A stretch of DNA of 64,000 nucleotides from the NCBI RefSeq assembly GCF_900155525.1, contig NZ_LT706943.1:117115-181114 (forward strand). Direction: 5' to 3'. The position numbers and the translations under genes are program-made. The stretch comes from Mailhella massiliensis. GTDB taxonomy: Bacteria > Desulfobacterota > Desulfovibrionia > Desulfovibrionales > Desulfovibrionaceae. This document shows positions 49,361 to 58,254 of this stretch, one piece after another; position 1 is the first letter of the stretch, and every line of letters begins with the position of its first letter. The notes under the pieces were generated by a model that was not told where the DNA came from, searched no databases, and saw nothing but the letters and a program-made list of their open reading frames with translations.

Positions 49361-52009
49361 ATGCATTTTCTCAGATTTTGCGCCAAAGTGGCGCTGACGC
49401 TCTGCCTTGCTGTGGGCGGTACGGGGGCGGCTTTTGCCGTTTCCGACATACAGACCTTCCGTCTGGAAAACGGGCTTACCGTTCTCATCAAGGAAGACAG
49501 CCGCTTTCCGCTGGTTTCGGTACGCCTTTTCGTGAAGGCCGGTTCCGCATGGGAAAAGCCGGAGGAAGCGGGGATGAGCCATCTTCTGGAACACATGGTG
49601 TTCAAGGGGTCCAAAACCAGCGGTCCGGGTGTGGACAAGCGTGTGGAGAACGCGGGCGGTTCCATGAACGCCTACACCTCCTATGACATGACGACGTACC
49701 TGACCGACCTGCCCGCCGCAAAGTGGAAGGACGCCATGACCGCCGTGCGCGACCTGGCCTTCGATCCGCTGCTCAGGCAGGAAGATCTGGATGCGGAACG
49801 CGAGGTGGTCATTGCGGAAAAGAAGCAGCGCGGCGACAACCCCGTGACGAAGCTGGTGCAGAAGGCGCTTGCGCATACGCTGAAGGGAACGCCCTATGAA
49901 TCGCCCGTCATCGGCAACGAAAAGGCCCTGCGTGCCATGACGCCCGAGATGATGCGCGACTACATCCGCCGCCATTACGATCCGCGCGACATGGTGCTTG
50001 CCGTGGCGGGCGACGTGAAGGCCGTAGAGGTGCTGGAAGAGGCGAAGCTTCTCTTCGGTTCCTATGAAAACCACAATGTGCGCAGGCTGGAACCTTCCGT
50101 CGATCCCGCATCGCTTGCGCAGGGCCTGGTGGTGGATGTGGAAAAGGGACCGTGGGACAAGGCCTTCGTGGCGCTGTCCTTCCCTCTGCCGGGAATGCGG
50201 CATGAACTGCTGCCCGCCGTGGACGTGCTGGCGCATCTTCTTTCCGGCGACGATACCGCGCTTCTGCCCGTGCGCTTCCGCATTGAAAAGCCCGTGGTGG
50301 ACAGCGTGAGCGCTTCTCCCATGATGTTTGAACGCGCCGGGGCCTTCTTCGTCCTTGCACAGCTCGATGCGGACAAGGTTGAGGAATTTGTGCGCGGCAT
50401 GGGCGAAACTCTGGCCGCGCTGAAGGCTTCGGACTTCAGCGACGCGGAACTGGCGCGCGCACGCCTCAACCTTGAGGACAGCTACCTGCGTTCTCTGGAA
50501 AACATTGCCAGCATCGCGGAAACCATGGGGTCGGAATACTTCTACGATCCCGCCAGCCTCGGCGGGGAACGCTATCTTTCCGCCGTGCGCGGCGTGAGCC
50601 GGGAACAGGTTCAGGAGGTGCTGGATCTGTGGCTGAGGCCGGAGGCGCTTTCCGTTTCCGCTCTGGTACCGCAGAAGGCGGCGGACGGGAAAAAGAGCCT
50701 TGATGAAAAGGCCGTCCGCGCCGCGCTGGTGAAGGGCTGGCCCGAAGCGGGCAAAACTCTTGAAAAGAGCAGGGCCGGGGAAAAGGATTCCGGTGCGCTG
50801 AAGAGCGAAGTCGTGAATCTCGGCGAGGGCCGCACGCTGGTGCTTCTGCCCGACCGTTCTCTGCCCTATGTGTCCGCCACGCTCAGCTTCTCCGGCGGCG
50901 AGCTTCTCGTTCCCGACAGTCAGGAAGGGCTGGCCGCGCTTACGGCGGCCGTGCTGACCACGGGAACGAAGAAGCGCAGCCTGAACGACATCAACGTTTA
51001 TCTTTCCGGCCGTGCCGCCGGGCTTTCGGCGGGCAGCGGCATGCGTTCCTTCAGCGTGCAGATGGATGCTCCCGCGCGTTTTGCCCTGGAAGTGTTCGCC
51101 CTTATGAAGGAAGTGCTTGAGGAACCCGCCTTCCGTGAGGAAGACATGGAAAGGCAGAAGCGCGAGCAGACGGCGGCCATCGTCAGCCGCGAGCAGGACG
51201 CCATGGGCCTTCTCGGCCGCAATATGCGCCGTTTTCTGTTCCAGAAGGGCGCCTATGCCCACAGAAGCGAAGGCGATCCTTCCGTGATTGCCGCCTTCAC
51301 GGCAAAGGATGCGGCCGCTTTCTGGAACAGGCAGAAGACCATGCCGTGGGTGCTTTCCGTGGCGGGCGATTTCGACAGGGCACAGGTGGAGAAGTTTGCC
51401 GCCTCGCTTCCTGTTCCCTCGCAGAAGGCCGTGAAGAGCGAAGCTCCCGGCTGGAACGGGGAACGCGGCCTCAACATGACGCTGCCCGGACGCAATCAGG
51501 CCGTGTATCTCATGCTTTTCCCCACGGCGGGGACGGAGTCTTCCGACAGAGCCGCGCTTCGTCTGCTTTCCGAATCTCTGGGCGGTTTTACCGGCAAGCT
51601 GTATCAGGAACTGAGGGAAAAGCAGAGCCTCGGCTATTCCGTCTTCCCCGTGGACTGGGCGGGGCCTGATACGGGCTTTCTTGCCTTCGGCATCATTGCT
51701 TCGCCGGAAAATCTGGATAAGGCGCGCGCCTCCTTCGAGTCCATTGTGCGCGATGTGCACGAGAACCTGCTGCCTGCGGAAACCATAGAGCGCGCCAAGG
51801 CCGTGGCCGAGGCCGATTACTACCGGGCCAGGCAGAGCCGCGCCATGCGTGCGGCCGAAGGCGCATCTGCCGTTCTCGACGGCCATGAGCTTGATTACGG
51901 CCGGAAGAAGCTGGAAGAAATGAAGGCCGTGGATGCGGAAACGCTGCGCAAGACGGCGCGACGGTATCTGAAGCTGGAAAACGCCTATGACCTGCGCGTA
52001 ACGCCGTAA
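49361..52009 (+). CDS. M16-family zinc metallopeptidase, two-domain-repeat form, exported
   Basis: The 882-aa protein has a signal peptide (about residues 1-26, VALTLCLAVGG core). The peptidase half carries the inverted zinc motif HLLEH (His74, Glu77, His78) with the distal Glu ligand near residue 148 (AEREVVIAEKK). The second M16 unit (about 450-880) lacks the zinc motif, as in pitrilysin-type or fused PqqL-like proteins, but keeps the late R-Y pattern in SLGGFTGKLYQELREKQSLGYSV. It probably degrades peptides in the periplasm. The ATG at 49361 is preceded by GAGG 6 nt upstream and begins the signal peptide; an open extension to 49196 is not supported. A terminator follows at 52055. Confidence 0.94.
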   Translation: MHFLRFCAKVALTLCLAVGGTGAAFAVSDIQTFRLENGLTVLIKEDSRFPLVSVRLFVKAGSAWEKPEEAGMSHLLEHMVFKGSKTSGPGVDKRVENAGGSMNAYTSYDMTTYLTDLPAAKWKDAMTAVRDLAFDPLLRQEDLDAEREVVIAEKKQRGDNPVTKLVQKALAHTLKGTPYESPVIGNEKALRAMTPEMMRDYIRRHYDPRDMVLAVAGDVKAVEVLEEAKLLFGSYENHNVRRLEPSVDPASLAQGLVVDVEKGPWDKAFVALSFPLPGMRHELLPAVDVLAHLLSGDDTALLPVRFRIEKPVVDSVSASPMMFERAGAFFVLAQLDADKVEEFVRGMGETLAALKASDFSDAELARARLNLEDSYLRSLENIASIAETMGSEYFYDPASLGGERYLSAVRGVSREQVQEVLDLWLRPEALSVSALVPQKAADGKKSLDEKAVRAALVKGWPEAGKTLEKSRAGEKDSGALKSEVVNLGEGRTLVLLPDRSLPYVSATLSFSGGELLVPDSQEGLAALTAAVLTTGTKKRSLNDINVYLSGRAAGLSAGSGMRSFSVQMDAPARFALEVFALMKEVLEEPAFREEDMERQKREQTAAIVSREQDAMGLLGRNMRRFLFQKGAYAHRSEGDPSVIAAFTAKDAAAFWNRQKTMPWVLSVAGDFDRAQVEKFAASLPVPSQKAVKSEAPGWNGERGLNMTLPGRNQAVYLMLFPTAGTESSDRAALRLLSESLGGFTGKLYQELREKQSLGYSVFPVDWAGPDTGFLAFGIIASPENLDKARASFESIVRDVHENLLPAETIERAKAVAEADYYRARQSRAMRAAEGASAVLDGHELDYGRKKLEEMKAVDAETLRKTARRYLKLENAYDLRVTP

Positions 52010-52054
52010 GTTTGCCTTTCTCCCTGCCGGAAAAGCGGAGAGAAAGTACAGGAA

Positions 52055-52089
52055 AAGGCCGTCCGGTGTAACCGGGCGGCCTTGTTTTT
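52055..52089 (+). terminator. Intrinsic terminator of the M16 peptidase gene
   Basis: The 13-14 bp stem AAGGCCGtCCGGT (52055-52067) / 52071-52083 has a 3-nt loop and is followed by TTGTTTTT. Confidence 0.88.
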
Positions 52090-52235
52090 CCTCGCGGCGC
52101 CTCGCAGCTTCGCGACCGTGCGGAACCTGTGCCGCACGGAAACACGGGGCGCGCGGAAGACGTGAATTTCCGTTCCGCCCGTAAAGATGCGGGGCCTTGC
52201 CGGGGGAATTTCCGGCGCGGCCTGCCGCTTCGCCG

Positions 52236-52565
52236 TCAGTGCGTCCAGTCGATGAGCGGCACGTCGCCGAGGGCTTTTTCCACGGCGGCCTTCATGGCGG
52301 CGTAGTTGGGACAGGGCATGTCGATGGGGCTTCCCTTTCTGATGCAGGAGGCGAGGAACACCGCTTCCGCACCGCGCGCGACGAGCGTTTTCGCACGCGC
52401 CACGGCGTTTTTGCCGGGGCAGCCGCCGCAACTGACGAAGCCCACCACTTCGCAGGGGCCGAAGGGTTCGAAGGCGAGCGTTCCGGCTTTCGCGCACTTG
52501 AAATCCGAAGTGCCGGGGCAGATTTCTTCCGTCTGCCTGCAACGGATGATACCGACTTTTTTCAT
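52236..52565 (-). CDS. CGGC-domain protein (putative metal-binding, unknown function)
   Basis: The 109-aa soluble protein has one CGGC domain (PF08821 type). The family motif is VGFVSCGGCPGKNAVARAKTL in the centre, plus cysteines in RCRQTEEICPG, DFKCAKAG, LASCIRKGSP and DMPCPNY. The six or more conserved Cys and C-G-G-C suggest metal or iron-sulfur binding. Such proteins are common in strict anaerobes and their role is not established. Start: AAGGAGG a few nt upstream supports the ATG at 52565 (or 52568, one codon longer). It is monocistronic. Confidence 0.88.
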   Translation of the reverse strand: MKKVGIIRCRQTEEICPGTSDFKCAKAGTLAFEPFGPCEVVGFVSCGGCPGKNAVARAKTLVARGAEAVFLASCIRKGSPIDMPCPNYAAMKAAVEKALGDVPLIDWTH

Positions 52566-52940
52566 CATTCCTCCTTGCCGCGAAAAGGCGGCGTGATACG
52601 GCGAGAAAACCATGTTACGCCGGAAACGCGGGTCGGGGCAAGATGAAAACACGGGATGCCGCAGGGGGGCCTTCCTTGCAAAACCTTTCATGAAGGGCAA
52701 GAATTTGAAACGTGACTTTCCGCACCGCTGGTGTACAAGGAAAGCGTCGAAGGTTGTCACCCCCTGGATAGCCAGAGATTTTCATACCCCCTTTCTCCTC
52801 CATTCCCTTTCCATTCCGGCCGTCCCGTCGCTCCACGGGGCGGCCGGTTCCTTTTTCGTGCCTGCCGGACTGTTGCCGCCGGCGGATGCGGAACGGGAAA
52901 AGAAAGGGGCCGGATTGCTCCGGCCCCGCATATCACGGCA
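52566..52940. other. Intergenic region between CGGC gene and CNNM-type gene
   Basis: This 375-nt stretch contains the terminator of the CNNM-type gene (52895-52927) and presumably the promoter of the CGGC gene. No coding sequence with support was seen. Confidence 0.5.
52895..52927 (-). terminator. Intrinsic terminator of the CNNM/HlyC-CorC gene
   Basis: The stem GGGGCCGG (52906-52913) / CCGGCCCC (52920-52927) has a 6-nt loop. On the minus strand TTTCTTTTCCC follows. It starts 14 nt after the stop. Confidence 0.88.
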
Positions 52941-54266
52941 TCAGGTGTTCTCTTCCTGCGGCATTTCTTCCGGCAGACGTTCCACAAGCACCTTGTCGAC
53001 CATGTTTCCATCCATATCCACCACCTCGAAGCGCCAGCCTTCCCAGCAGACATAATCCCCTTCACGGGGAATGCGGCCGGTCATGAACATGAACATGCCG
53101 CTCAGGATGGTGTAGTAGCCCCTGTCTTCCGAGGGCAGGCTTTGCAGGCCGAGTCTGTCCTTCAGTTCCGGTACGGGAATGCTGCCGTCCATGAGCCAGC
53201 TTCCGTTTTCCCTCTGCACGGCCCAGGAATGTTCCTGCGGCGTTCCTATCTGCCCGGCCAGAACCTCGAGAATATCCCGGGGGGTAACGATGCCCTGCAC
53301 GGTACCGTATTCATCCACAATAAAGGCGATATGCACGCCCCGTTCCTGAAGGAGCTTCAGAAGTTCCAGGCTGGTGAGGGTTTCGGGCACGAAGACGGGC
53401 GGCCGGCAGTGCTTCTTGAGGGCGCGGGAGAATTCCTCCTTTTCCGGCAGCCTGCCCGCGCACAGCAGAAGCGCCTGATTGGTGCGGATGACGCCCGCAA
53501 GCTCTCCGAGTCCTCCGTGACAGACCGGCAGCCAGGAATGCTCGTGCCTGCTCAGAATTTCGAGATTTTCCAGCGGGGAGAGGCGCGTATCCAGAAAGCG
53601 TATGTCCGTGCGGGGCGTCATGATGGAATTTGCGGGCCGGTCGTCCAGGCGGAAGATGTTGCGGAGCATGTCGCGCTGCTTGCTTTCTATGGCTCCCGCT
53701 TCCGAGCTTTCATCGATCATGGCCTGAATTTCTTCTTCCGTGACGGGCTGGCCTTCCTCCGTATTCACTCTGAGAAGGCGCAGCAATGCGCCCGTGGACC
53801 AGGCGAGCAGGGCGACGAAGGGCCTGCTTATGACGGCAAGCGCCGTCATGGGACGGGCCACAAGACAGGCCATTTTTTCCGAGGCGAGCTGTCCGAGGCG
53901 CTTGGGGACGAGTTCGCCCACTACAATGGAAAGATAGGTGACGGCGGCCACCACGACGACGGTGGCGATCATGCCCGACGACGAGGCCGGTATGCCCAGG
54001 GATTCCTGCATCCATGCCGACAGGGGACCGGCAAGCGCAGCCTCCCCCACAATGCCGCTCAAAAGCCCGATGGAGGTGATGCCGATCTGTACGGTGGAGA
54101 GAAAGCGTGTGGGATTCTCCCCCAGGCGGATGGCGGCCTGTGCCGCCTTGTCTCCCGCAGCTGCGCGGGGCATGAGACGCGCCTTGCGGGCGGTGACCAG
54201 GGCGATTTCCGACATGGCGAAAATGCCGTTCAACAGAATGAGAATGACAAGAATGAATATTTCCAT
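52941..54266 (-). CDS. CNNM/HlyC-CorC family membrane protein (hemolysin-like, CBS domains)
   Basis: The 441-aa protein has an N-terminal CNNM (DUF21) membrane domain, about residues 1-190. It contains LILLNGIFAMSEIALVTARKARL and GITSIGLLSGIVGEAALAGP plus the acidic helix VVGELVPKRLG. Two CBS domains follow (about 210-330, with SIMTPRTDIRFLD and IAFIVDEYGTVQGIVTPRDILE), then a C-terminal CorC_HlyC domain (about 345-430, SWLMDGSIPVPEL and GRIPREGDYVCWEGWRFEVVDMDG). Relatives are linked to magnesium or cobalt efflux or homeostasis, and the old hemolysin label is misleading. It is a single gene with its own terminator. A 14-bp tandem repeat lies about 80 nt upstream. Confidence 0.93.
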   Translation of the reverse strand: MEIFILVILILLNGIFAMSEIALVTARKARLMPRAAAGDKAAQAAIRLGENPTRFLSTVQIGITSIGLLSGIVGEAALAGPLSAWMQESLGIPASSSGMIATVVVVAAVTYLSIVVGELVPKRLGQLASEKMACLVARPMTALAVISRPFVALLAWSTGALLRLLRVNTEEGQPVTEEEIQAMIDESSEAGAIESKQRDMLRNIFRLDDRPANSIMTPRTDIRFLDTRLSPLENLEILSRHEHSWLPVCHGGLGELAGVIRTNQALLLCAGRLPEKEEFSRALKKHCRPPVFVPETLTSLELLKLLQERGVHIAFIVDEYGTVQGIVTPRDILEVLAGQIGTPQEHSWAVQRENGSWLMDGSIPVPELKDRLGLQSLPSEDRGYYTILSGMFMFMTGRIPREGDYVCWEGWRFEVVDMDGNMVDKVLVERLPEEMPQEENT

Positions 54267-54347
54267 ATATCCATTGTCACAAATAATACGAATGTGTCAA
54301 TACGAGGGATGCCGGTGTCTCTTTCAGAATGAAATATTTTCTGTTCC

Positions 54348-54375
54348 AAGGTGATGTCATGAAGGTGATGTCATG
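54348..54375. repeat. Two tandem 14-bp repeats upstream of the CNNM-type gene
   Basis: AAGGTGATGTCATG occurs at 54348-54361 and again, exactly, at 54362-54375. It may be a simple duplication or a pair of regulator sites. It lies 82 nt upstream of the gene start on the minus strand. Confidence 0.7.
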
Positions 54376-55034
54376 AAGAAAAATAATGAGTATTTTTTTT
54401 AAAAATAACATAATATAAATAAAAATATGGCGCTATGTTCCTGTTTGTATGGGAGTTTGTATGCTTTTTATATGATAAAGGCAAAGGATATTGCAGGGTG
54501 TGGTGTACGGCAAGGGAAATGTCGGCCTCTGGATGCGGATTCTTGTGGAGCGTTGCAGGAAGTCTCTTGTTTTTTCGCACGGAGGAACAGCGTTCTGTAC
54601 AAAAGAAGGTGCCGGTGTTTTCCGGCTGCGTTCCGGTTGTTCTCCGGCGAGGATGCCCGGAAGAGACGCCCGCCAAGGGAGCTGCGCGTTGCCGTTCAAA
54701 GGGACTTCTGCGGATGATGGCAGCGCTTCAAGCCGGGGAAAGGCGGCGGGTACCTGCGGGACGGCGAGGAAAAAGAGCATGAAGCAGGTGCGCAGATGCC
54801 GAAAAGAGCCCGTACGATATAAAAATCATTGCAAAAAATAATATTTTCTTGTGTAATTTATTATTTTTTATTCATACTGCAAAAGAGGATATATTTTGAC
54901 TGATACTTGTAAACAAACACAGAACATTTTCATTTAATGTATCATATTTTGGAAATATTAATGAACATACTGTAGAAATATTGCCTTAATCGTGGTGATT
55001 TAACAGGAAAAAATTTGCGTCTGTAAGTGGTATG

Positions 55035-55064
55035 TTGACATTTTTTATGGAAAAAGCATATATT
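55035..55064 (+). promoter_or_regulatory. Sigma70-type promoter of the GntR regulator gene
   Basis: A perfect TTGACA (55035-55040), 18-nt AT-rich spacer and TATATT (55059-55064) lie about 26 nt before the start codon. Confidence 0.7.
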
Positions 55065-55089
55065 TTTTCATGTAGATGAAAGGAAAAGT

Positions 55090-55764
55090 ATGCCTATGTT
55101 ACAGTCGAATCTTTCCTCTTTGGCGTATGATCAGATTTTACAGAGCATTGTTTCCTTTGAACTGGCCCCGGGGACGGCGCTTCAGGAACGCAGCCTTGCG
55201 AACCGGCTGGAAATGAGCCGTACTCCGGTGAGGGAGGCCCTGCACAGGCTTACCTATGAAGGCTGGATACACAACAGCTTCAGGCGCAAGGTTATGGAAG
55301 TGAGGCCCGTTTCCGACAAGGATGTGGAAGAACTTCTGAACCTGCGCATGTTGCTGGAACTGTACGGAGTGAGGCGTATTTTTGAGGAGAAGGCCAATTC
55401 TCTGGTGGGTGGCGCGCTGATGGACATCGTAGCCATGATGCGGGCGAGCCAGTACCTGCCGGACTTCCATGCCATGGAATACATGGTCATGGACATGAAG
55501 TTCCACACCGTGCTCATGTACTTCGACGGTCAGCCCCGTCTGGGCAGGTTCTGGTCGCAGCTCAGTCTGGAATCCATACGTCTCGGCATCATGCTGATGC
55601 ATCGTCATCACTTGGACAGAAATCTTATTACGGATTCCCATGAAGCCATTGCCCGGGGCATACTCAGGCGCAGAAAGAAAGAGACGCGCGATGCGCTGTT
55701 CTACCATAACGAACGCATCAGAAAGCAGACCTTTCATATGCTGGAAGGCATGGCGGGCGGATAA
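55090..55764 (+). CDS. GntR-family transcriptional regulator (FCD domain)
   Basis: The 224-aa regulator has an N-terminal winged helix (about residues 10-75: YDQILQSIVSFELAPGTAL, NRLEMSRTPVREALHRLTYEGWI) and a C-terminal helical FCD effector domain (about 85-215). The metal-binding His pattern of that domain is seen in part (MKFHTVLMYF, HRHHLDRNLITDSHEAIARGI, HNERIRKQTFHML). AGGA lies about 8 nt before the ATG at 55090, and a good promoter is present. It precedes a nitrilase-family amidase (153 nt) and may regulate it and the divergent or convergent NSS transporter. The ligand is unknown. Confidence 0.92.
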   Translation: MPMLQSNLSSLAYDQILQSIVSFELAPGTALQERSLANRLEMSRTPVREALHRLTYEGWIHNSFRRKVMEVRPVSDKDVEELLNLRMLLELYGVRRIFEEKANSLVGGALMDIVAMMRASQYLPDFHAMEYMVMDMKFHTVLMYFDGQPRLGRFWSQLSLESIRLGIMLMHRHHLDRNLITDSHEAIARGILRRRKKETRDALFYHNERIRKQTFHMLEGMAGG

Positions 55765-55917
55765 CTCGTGGACGTGGCGGAGTCGCTGGTTTTCGCCTGC
55801 GGGAGCGCCCGCAGGCGGGAGATGGGAACACAGGGGGCGTTTTTCAGGCTCATGACGGGGAACCGCAGGGCCAGTTTCCGGCGTCCTGTTTTTTTGTAAC
55901 GGAGGGAGACGGGATAC

Positions 55918-56700
55918 ATGAAAGTATGTGCCGTGCAGATGGATGTGAGGCGGGCGGACAGGGCGGCCAACCGGGAGACGGTGAGGCGCATGGTGGCGGA
56001 GGCCGTACACGGAAACGGGGCGCCCGACGTGTTCGTGCTGCCGGAACTCTGGTCCACGGGCTACGCTCTGGAGCGTGCCGGGGAACTTGCCTCCCCCATG
56101 GGCGAGGATGACGCCGCCTTCCTGGGCGGACTGGCCGTGCAGTACGGCGTATCCTTTGCCGGAGGTTCCGTGCTTTCGGCACGGGAAGGGCGGGTGTACA
56201 ACCGCGCCCAGGTCATCGACAGGGAAGGGCGCTATATCGCCGGATACGACAAGATACATCTTTTCCGTCTCATGGAGGAGGACAGGTATCTTTCTCCCGG
56301 GGAAGGCGTGCTTTCCTTCACGCTCGGCGGTATGCGCTGCGCTTCGGTGATCTGTTACGACATACGCTTCTGCGAGCTGAGCCGCAGGCTGGCCGTGGAG
56401 GGAGCGGAGCTTCTTTTCGTCAGCGCCGAATGGCCGCTTGCACGTCATGAGCACTGGGAGACGCTGCTTCGCGCCCGCGCCGTGGAAAATCAGATGTATG
56501 TTGCGGCGTGCAACCGCTGCGGAACAACGGGAGAAGAGACGTTTGCGGGCCGCTCCATGATCATTGCCCCGGACGGGGAGGTGCTGGCCCGGGCGGGAGA
56601 GCGCGAAGAAGCGATATGCGCATCCGTGGAGCCTTCCTTCGTGCGGGAGGTGCGCGGCAGAATACCGGTGTTTCTCGACCGGGTCCCCCGGCTTTACTGA
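55918..56700 (+). CDS. Nitrilase-superfamily carbon-nitrogen hydrolase (omega-amidase-like)
   Basis: The 260-aa cytoplasmic enzyme has the complete Glu-Lys-Cys triad: Glu43 in VLPELWSTGY, Lys112 in GYDKIHLF and Cys146 in VICYDIRFCEL. ARAVENQMYVAACNRCG and SMIIAPDGEVL follow as in the family. Size and motifs match the omega-amidase (NIT2/YafV) group, which hydrolyses alpha-keto acid amides such as 2-oxoglutaramate, though other small amides are possible. It lies 153 nt after the GntR gene and is followed by a bidirectional terminator, then an inward-reading sodium symporter. Together they suggest amino acid or amide use. Confidence 0.9.
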   Translation: MKVCAVQMDVRRADRAANRETVRRMVAEAVHGNGAPDVFVLPELWSTGYALERAGELASPMGEDDAAFLGGLAVQYGVSFAGGSVLSAREGRVYNRAQVIDREGRYIAGYDKIHLFRLMEEDRYLSPGEGVLSFTLGGMRCASVICYDIRFCELSRRLAVEGAELLFVSAEWPLARHEHWETLLRARAVENQMYVAACNRCGTTGEETFAGRSMIIAPDGEVLARAGEREEAICASVEPSFVREVRGRIPVFLDRVPRLY

Positions 56701-56800
56701 AGGCCGGGGGCAGTCGGAGCCGCTCCTTCCCCGGGGAAGGAGCGGCTTTGTTTTTTGGAGAGCGAAGCTGTTTTTTCGCGGGGGCAGGGCAGGTAAAGGA

Positions 56801-56833
56801 AAAGCGCCTTCAGGCCGGGCCTGAAGGCGCTTT
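56801..56833. terminator. Bidirectional terminator between amidase and NSS transporter genes
   Basis: The 14-bp arms AAAGCGCCTTCAGG (56801-56814) and 56820-56833 have a 5-nt loop, A-run on one side and T-run on the other. It lies between convergent genes. Confidence 0.9.
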
Positions 56834-56856
56834 TTTCATGCAGAGCGAGGGCTGCG

Positions 56857-58254
56857 TCAGATCTTGATGAAGCCGAGGGTGGCGCCCACGGAGGAGAGCA
56901 GCACGACGAGCAGAAGCACGGGAGCCAGCCAGGAGATGCAGACCCGGAAGATTTTTTCCCCGTGGAAGGCGGAGGAGATCTTCACTTCGGAAATGAGCGT
57001 GTCGATGCCCATGATGCGGCCCACGAGCAGGCAGGTGAGCATGGCGGCCAGGGGGCAGAGAATGAGGCTGGCGAGGAAGTCCATCATGTCGAGGATGCTG
57101 AGGCCGGCGATGGAGATGAAGTCCCACACGCCGAAGCCGAGGGAGCAGGGGATGCCGAGGGCGATGGCTTCGAAGGTCATGAACAGGGCGCTCTTTCTGC
57201 GCGACCAGTGCAGCTCGTCGGTAAGGGTGGAAACGCAGGTTTCCATGATGGAAATGCTGGAGGTGAGGGCGGCGAAGAACACCATGAGGAAGAACACCGC
57301 GCCGATGACGCCGCCGAAGCCCATGCTTTCAAAAACCTTGGGGATGGTGATGAACATGAGCGAAGGGCCGGCGTTCAGGGCTTCCGCCGTACCGCCGGAG
57401 AAGGCGAACACCGCGGGGATGATCATGAAACCGGCGAGCGTGGCGACCAGCGTGTCCATGAGGCCGATGCTGTAGGTGGCCTGCTCCACGTTGACTTCCT
57501 TCTTCATGTAGGAGCCGTAGGTGATGAGAATGCCCATGCCTATGGACAGGGAGAAGAAGAGCTGGCCGCAGGCCGCAACCACCGTCATGATGGAGAACTT
57601 GGAGAAGTCCGGCACCAGATAGTAGTAGATGCCCGCGCCCGCGCCGGGACGGGTCATGGAGTAGATGGCCACGATGACGGCAAGAATGAGCAGCAGCGGC
57701 ATCATGACGCGGGAAGCGCGCTCCACGCCGCCTTCCACGCCCTTGAGGATGATGCCGAGGGTGCAGCCGAGGAAGATGAGGTGCCAGAGCACGGGTTCCC
57801 AGGTGGAGGAAATGAAGCCGCCGAAGTAACCGTCTGCGGCCACGGCGTCCACCTGCCCGACGACGTATTCAAAGAGGAATTTGATGATCCAGCCGCCGAT
57901 GAGGCAGTAGTATGGCAGGATGAGCATGGGCACGACGGCGTTCACCCAGCCGCCGAACACCAGGAAGGGGTTGCTCTTCATCTGGCCGAAGGCGCGGTAG
58001 GCGCCCACGGGGCTGAGGCGCGTCTTACGGCCGAGGCTGGTTTCCGCCACGATGAGGGCGTAGCCGAAGGTGAGCATGAGAATGATGTAGACCAGCAGGA
58101 AGATGCCCCCGCCGTACTTGGCGGCGAGATAGGGGAATCGCCAGATGTTGCCGAGGCCCACGGCGGAACCCGCCACGGCGAGAATGAATCCTATATGGCC
58201 GGAAAAAAGCCCGCGGTTGCCTTTGCCCGAATCGGATGATGCCTGCTGCGACAT
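56857..58254 (-). CDS. Neurotransmitter:sodium symporter (NSS/SNF) family transporter
   Basis: The 465-aa membrane protein has about 11-12 helices, like bacterial LeuT-type members. The first helix carries the sodium- and substrate-site unwound motif FILAVAGSAVGLGNIWRFPYL. Helix 6-8 regions include FFSLSIGMGILITYGSYM and FMVFFAALTSSISIMETCVS-like sequence. Members couple sodium entry to amino acid uptake (tryptophan, tyrosine, leucine, alanine and others). The substrate here cannot be deduced. It is convergent with the amidase gene and shares its terminator. The gene has no nearby partner on its own strand. Confidence 0.94.
   Translation of the reverse strand: MSQQASSDSGKGNRGLFSGHIGFILAVAGSAVGLGNIWRFPYLAAKYGGGIFLLVYIILMLTFGYALIVAETSLGRKTRLSPVGAYRAFGQMKSNPFLVFGGWVNAVVPMLILPYYCLIGGWIIKFLFEYVVGQVDAVAADGYFGGFISSTWEPVLWHLIFLGCTLGIILKGVEGGVERASRVMMPLLLILAVIVAIYSMTRPGAGAGIYYYLVPDFSKFSIMTVVAACGQLFFSLSIGMGILITYGSYMKKEVNVEQATYSIGLMDTLVATLAGFMIIPAVFAFSGGTAEALNAGPSLMFITIPKVFESMGFGGVIGAVFFLMVFFAALTSSISIMETCVSTLTDELHWSRRKSALFMTFEAIALGIPCSLGFGVWDFISIAGLSILDMMDFLASLILCPLAAMLTCLLVGRIMGIDTLISEVKISSAFHGEKIFRVCISWLAPVLLLVVLLSSVGATLGFIKI

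Larger units (their letters stand above)
54267..55089. other. AT-rich intergenic region without recognisable genes
   Basis: This 823-nt region has two strongly AT-rich blocks (about 54380-54440 and 54830-55085) around a more average middle. Short open frames in the middle part (54427-54841) overlap each other in several frames and show no domain or ribosome site. The region contains the tandem repeat at 54348-54375 and the promoter of the GntR gene at 55035-55064. It may have foreign or prophage-like origin, but no integrase or tRNA end was seen. Confidence 0.5.

Noticed and set aside
52236-52565. Radical SAM or arsenate reductase identity for the CGGC-domain protein
   Set aside because: The Cys spacing does not match CxxxCxxC or the arsenate reductase loop; the central C-G-G-C matches the CGGC family.
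54427-54841. Three overlapping short plus-strand frames of 96-116 codons
   Set aside because: They overlap one another in all three frames and lack ribosome sites, domains and the codon bias of neighbours.
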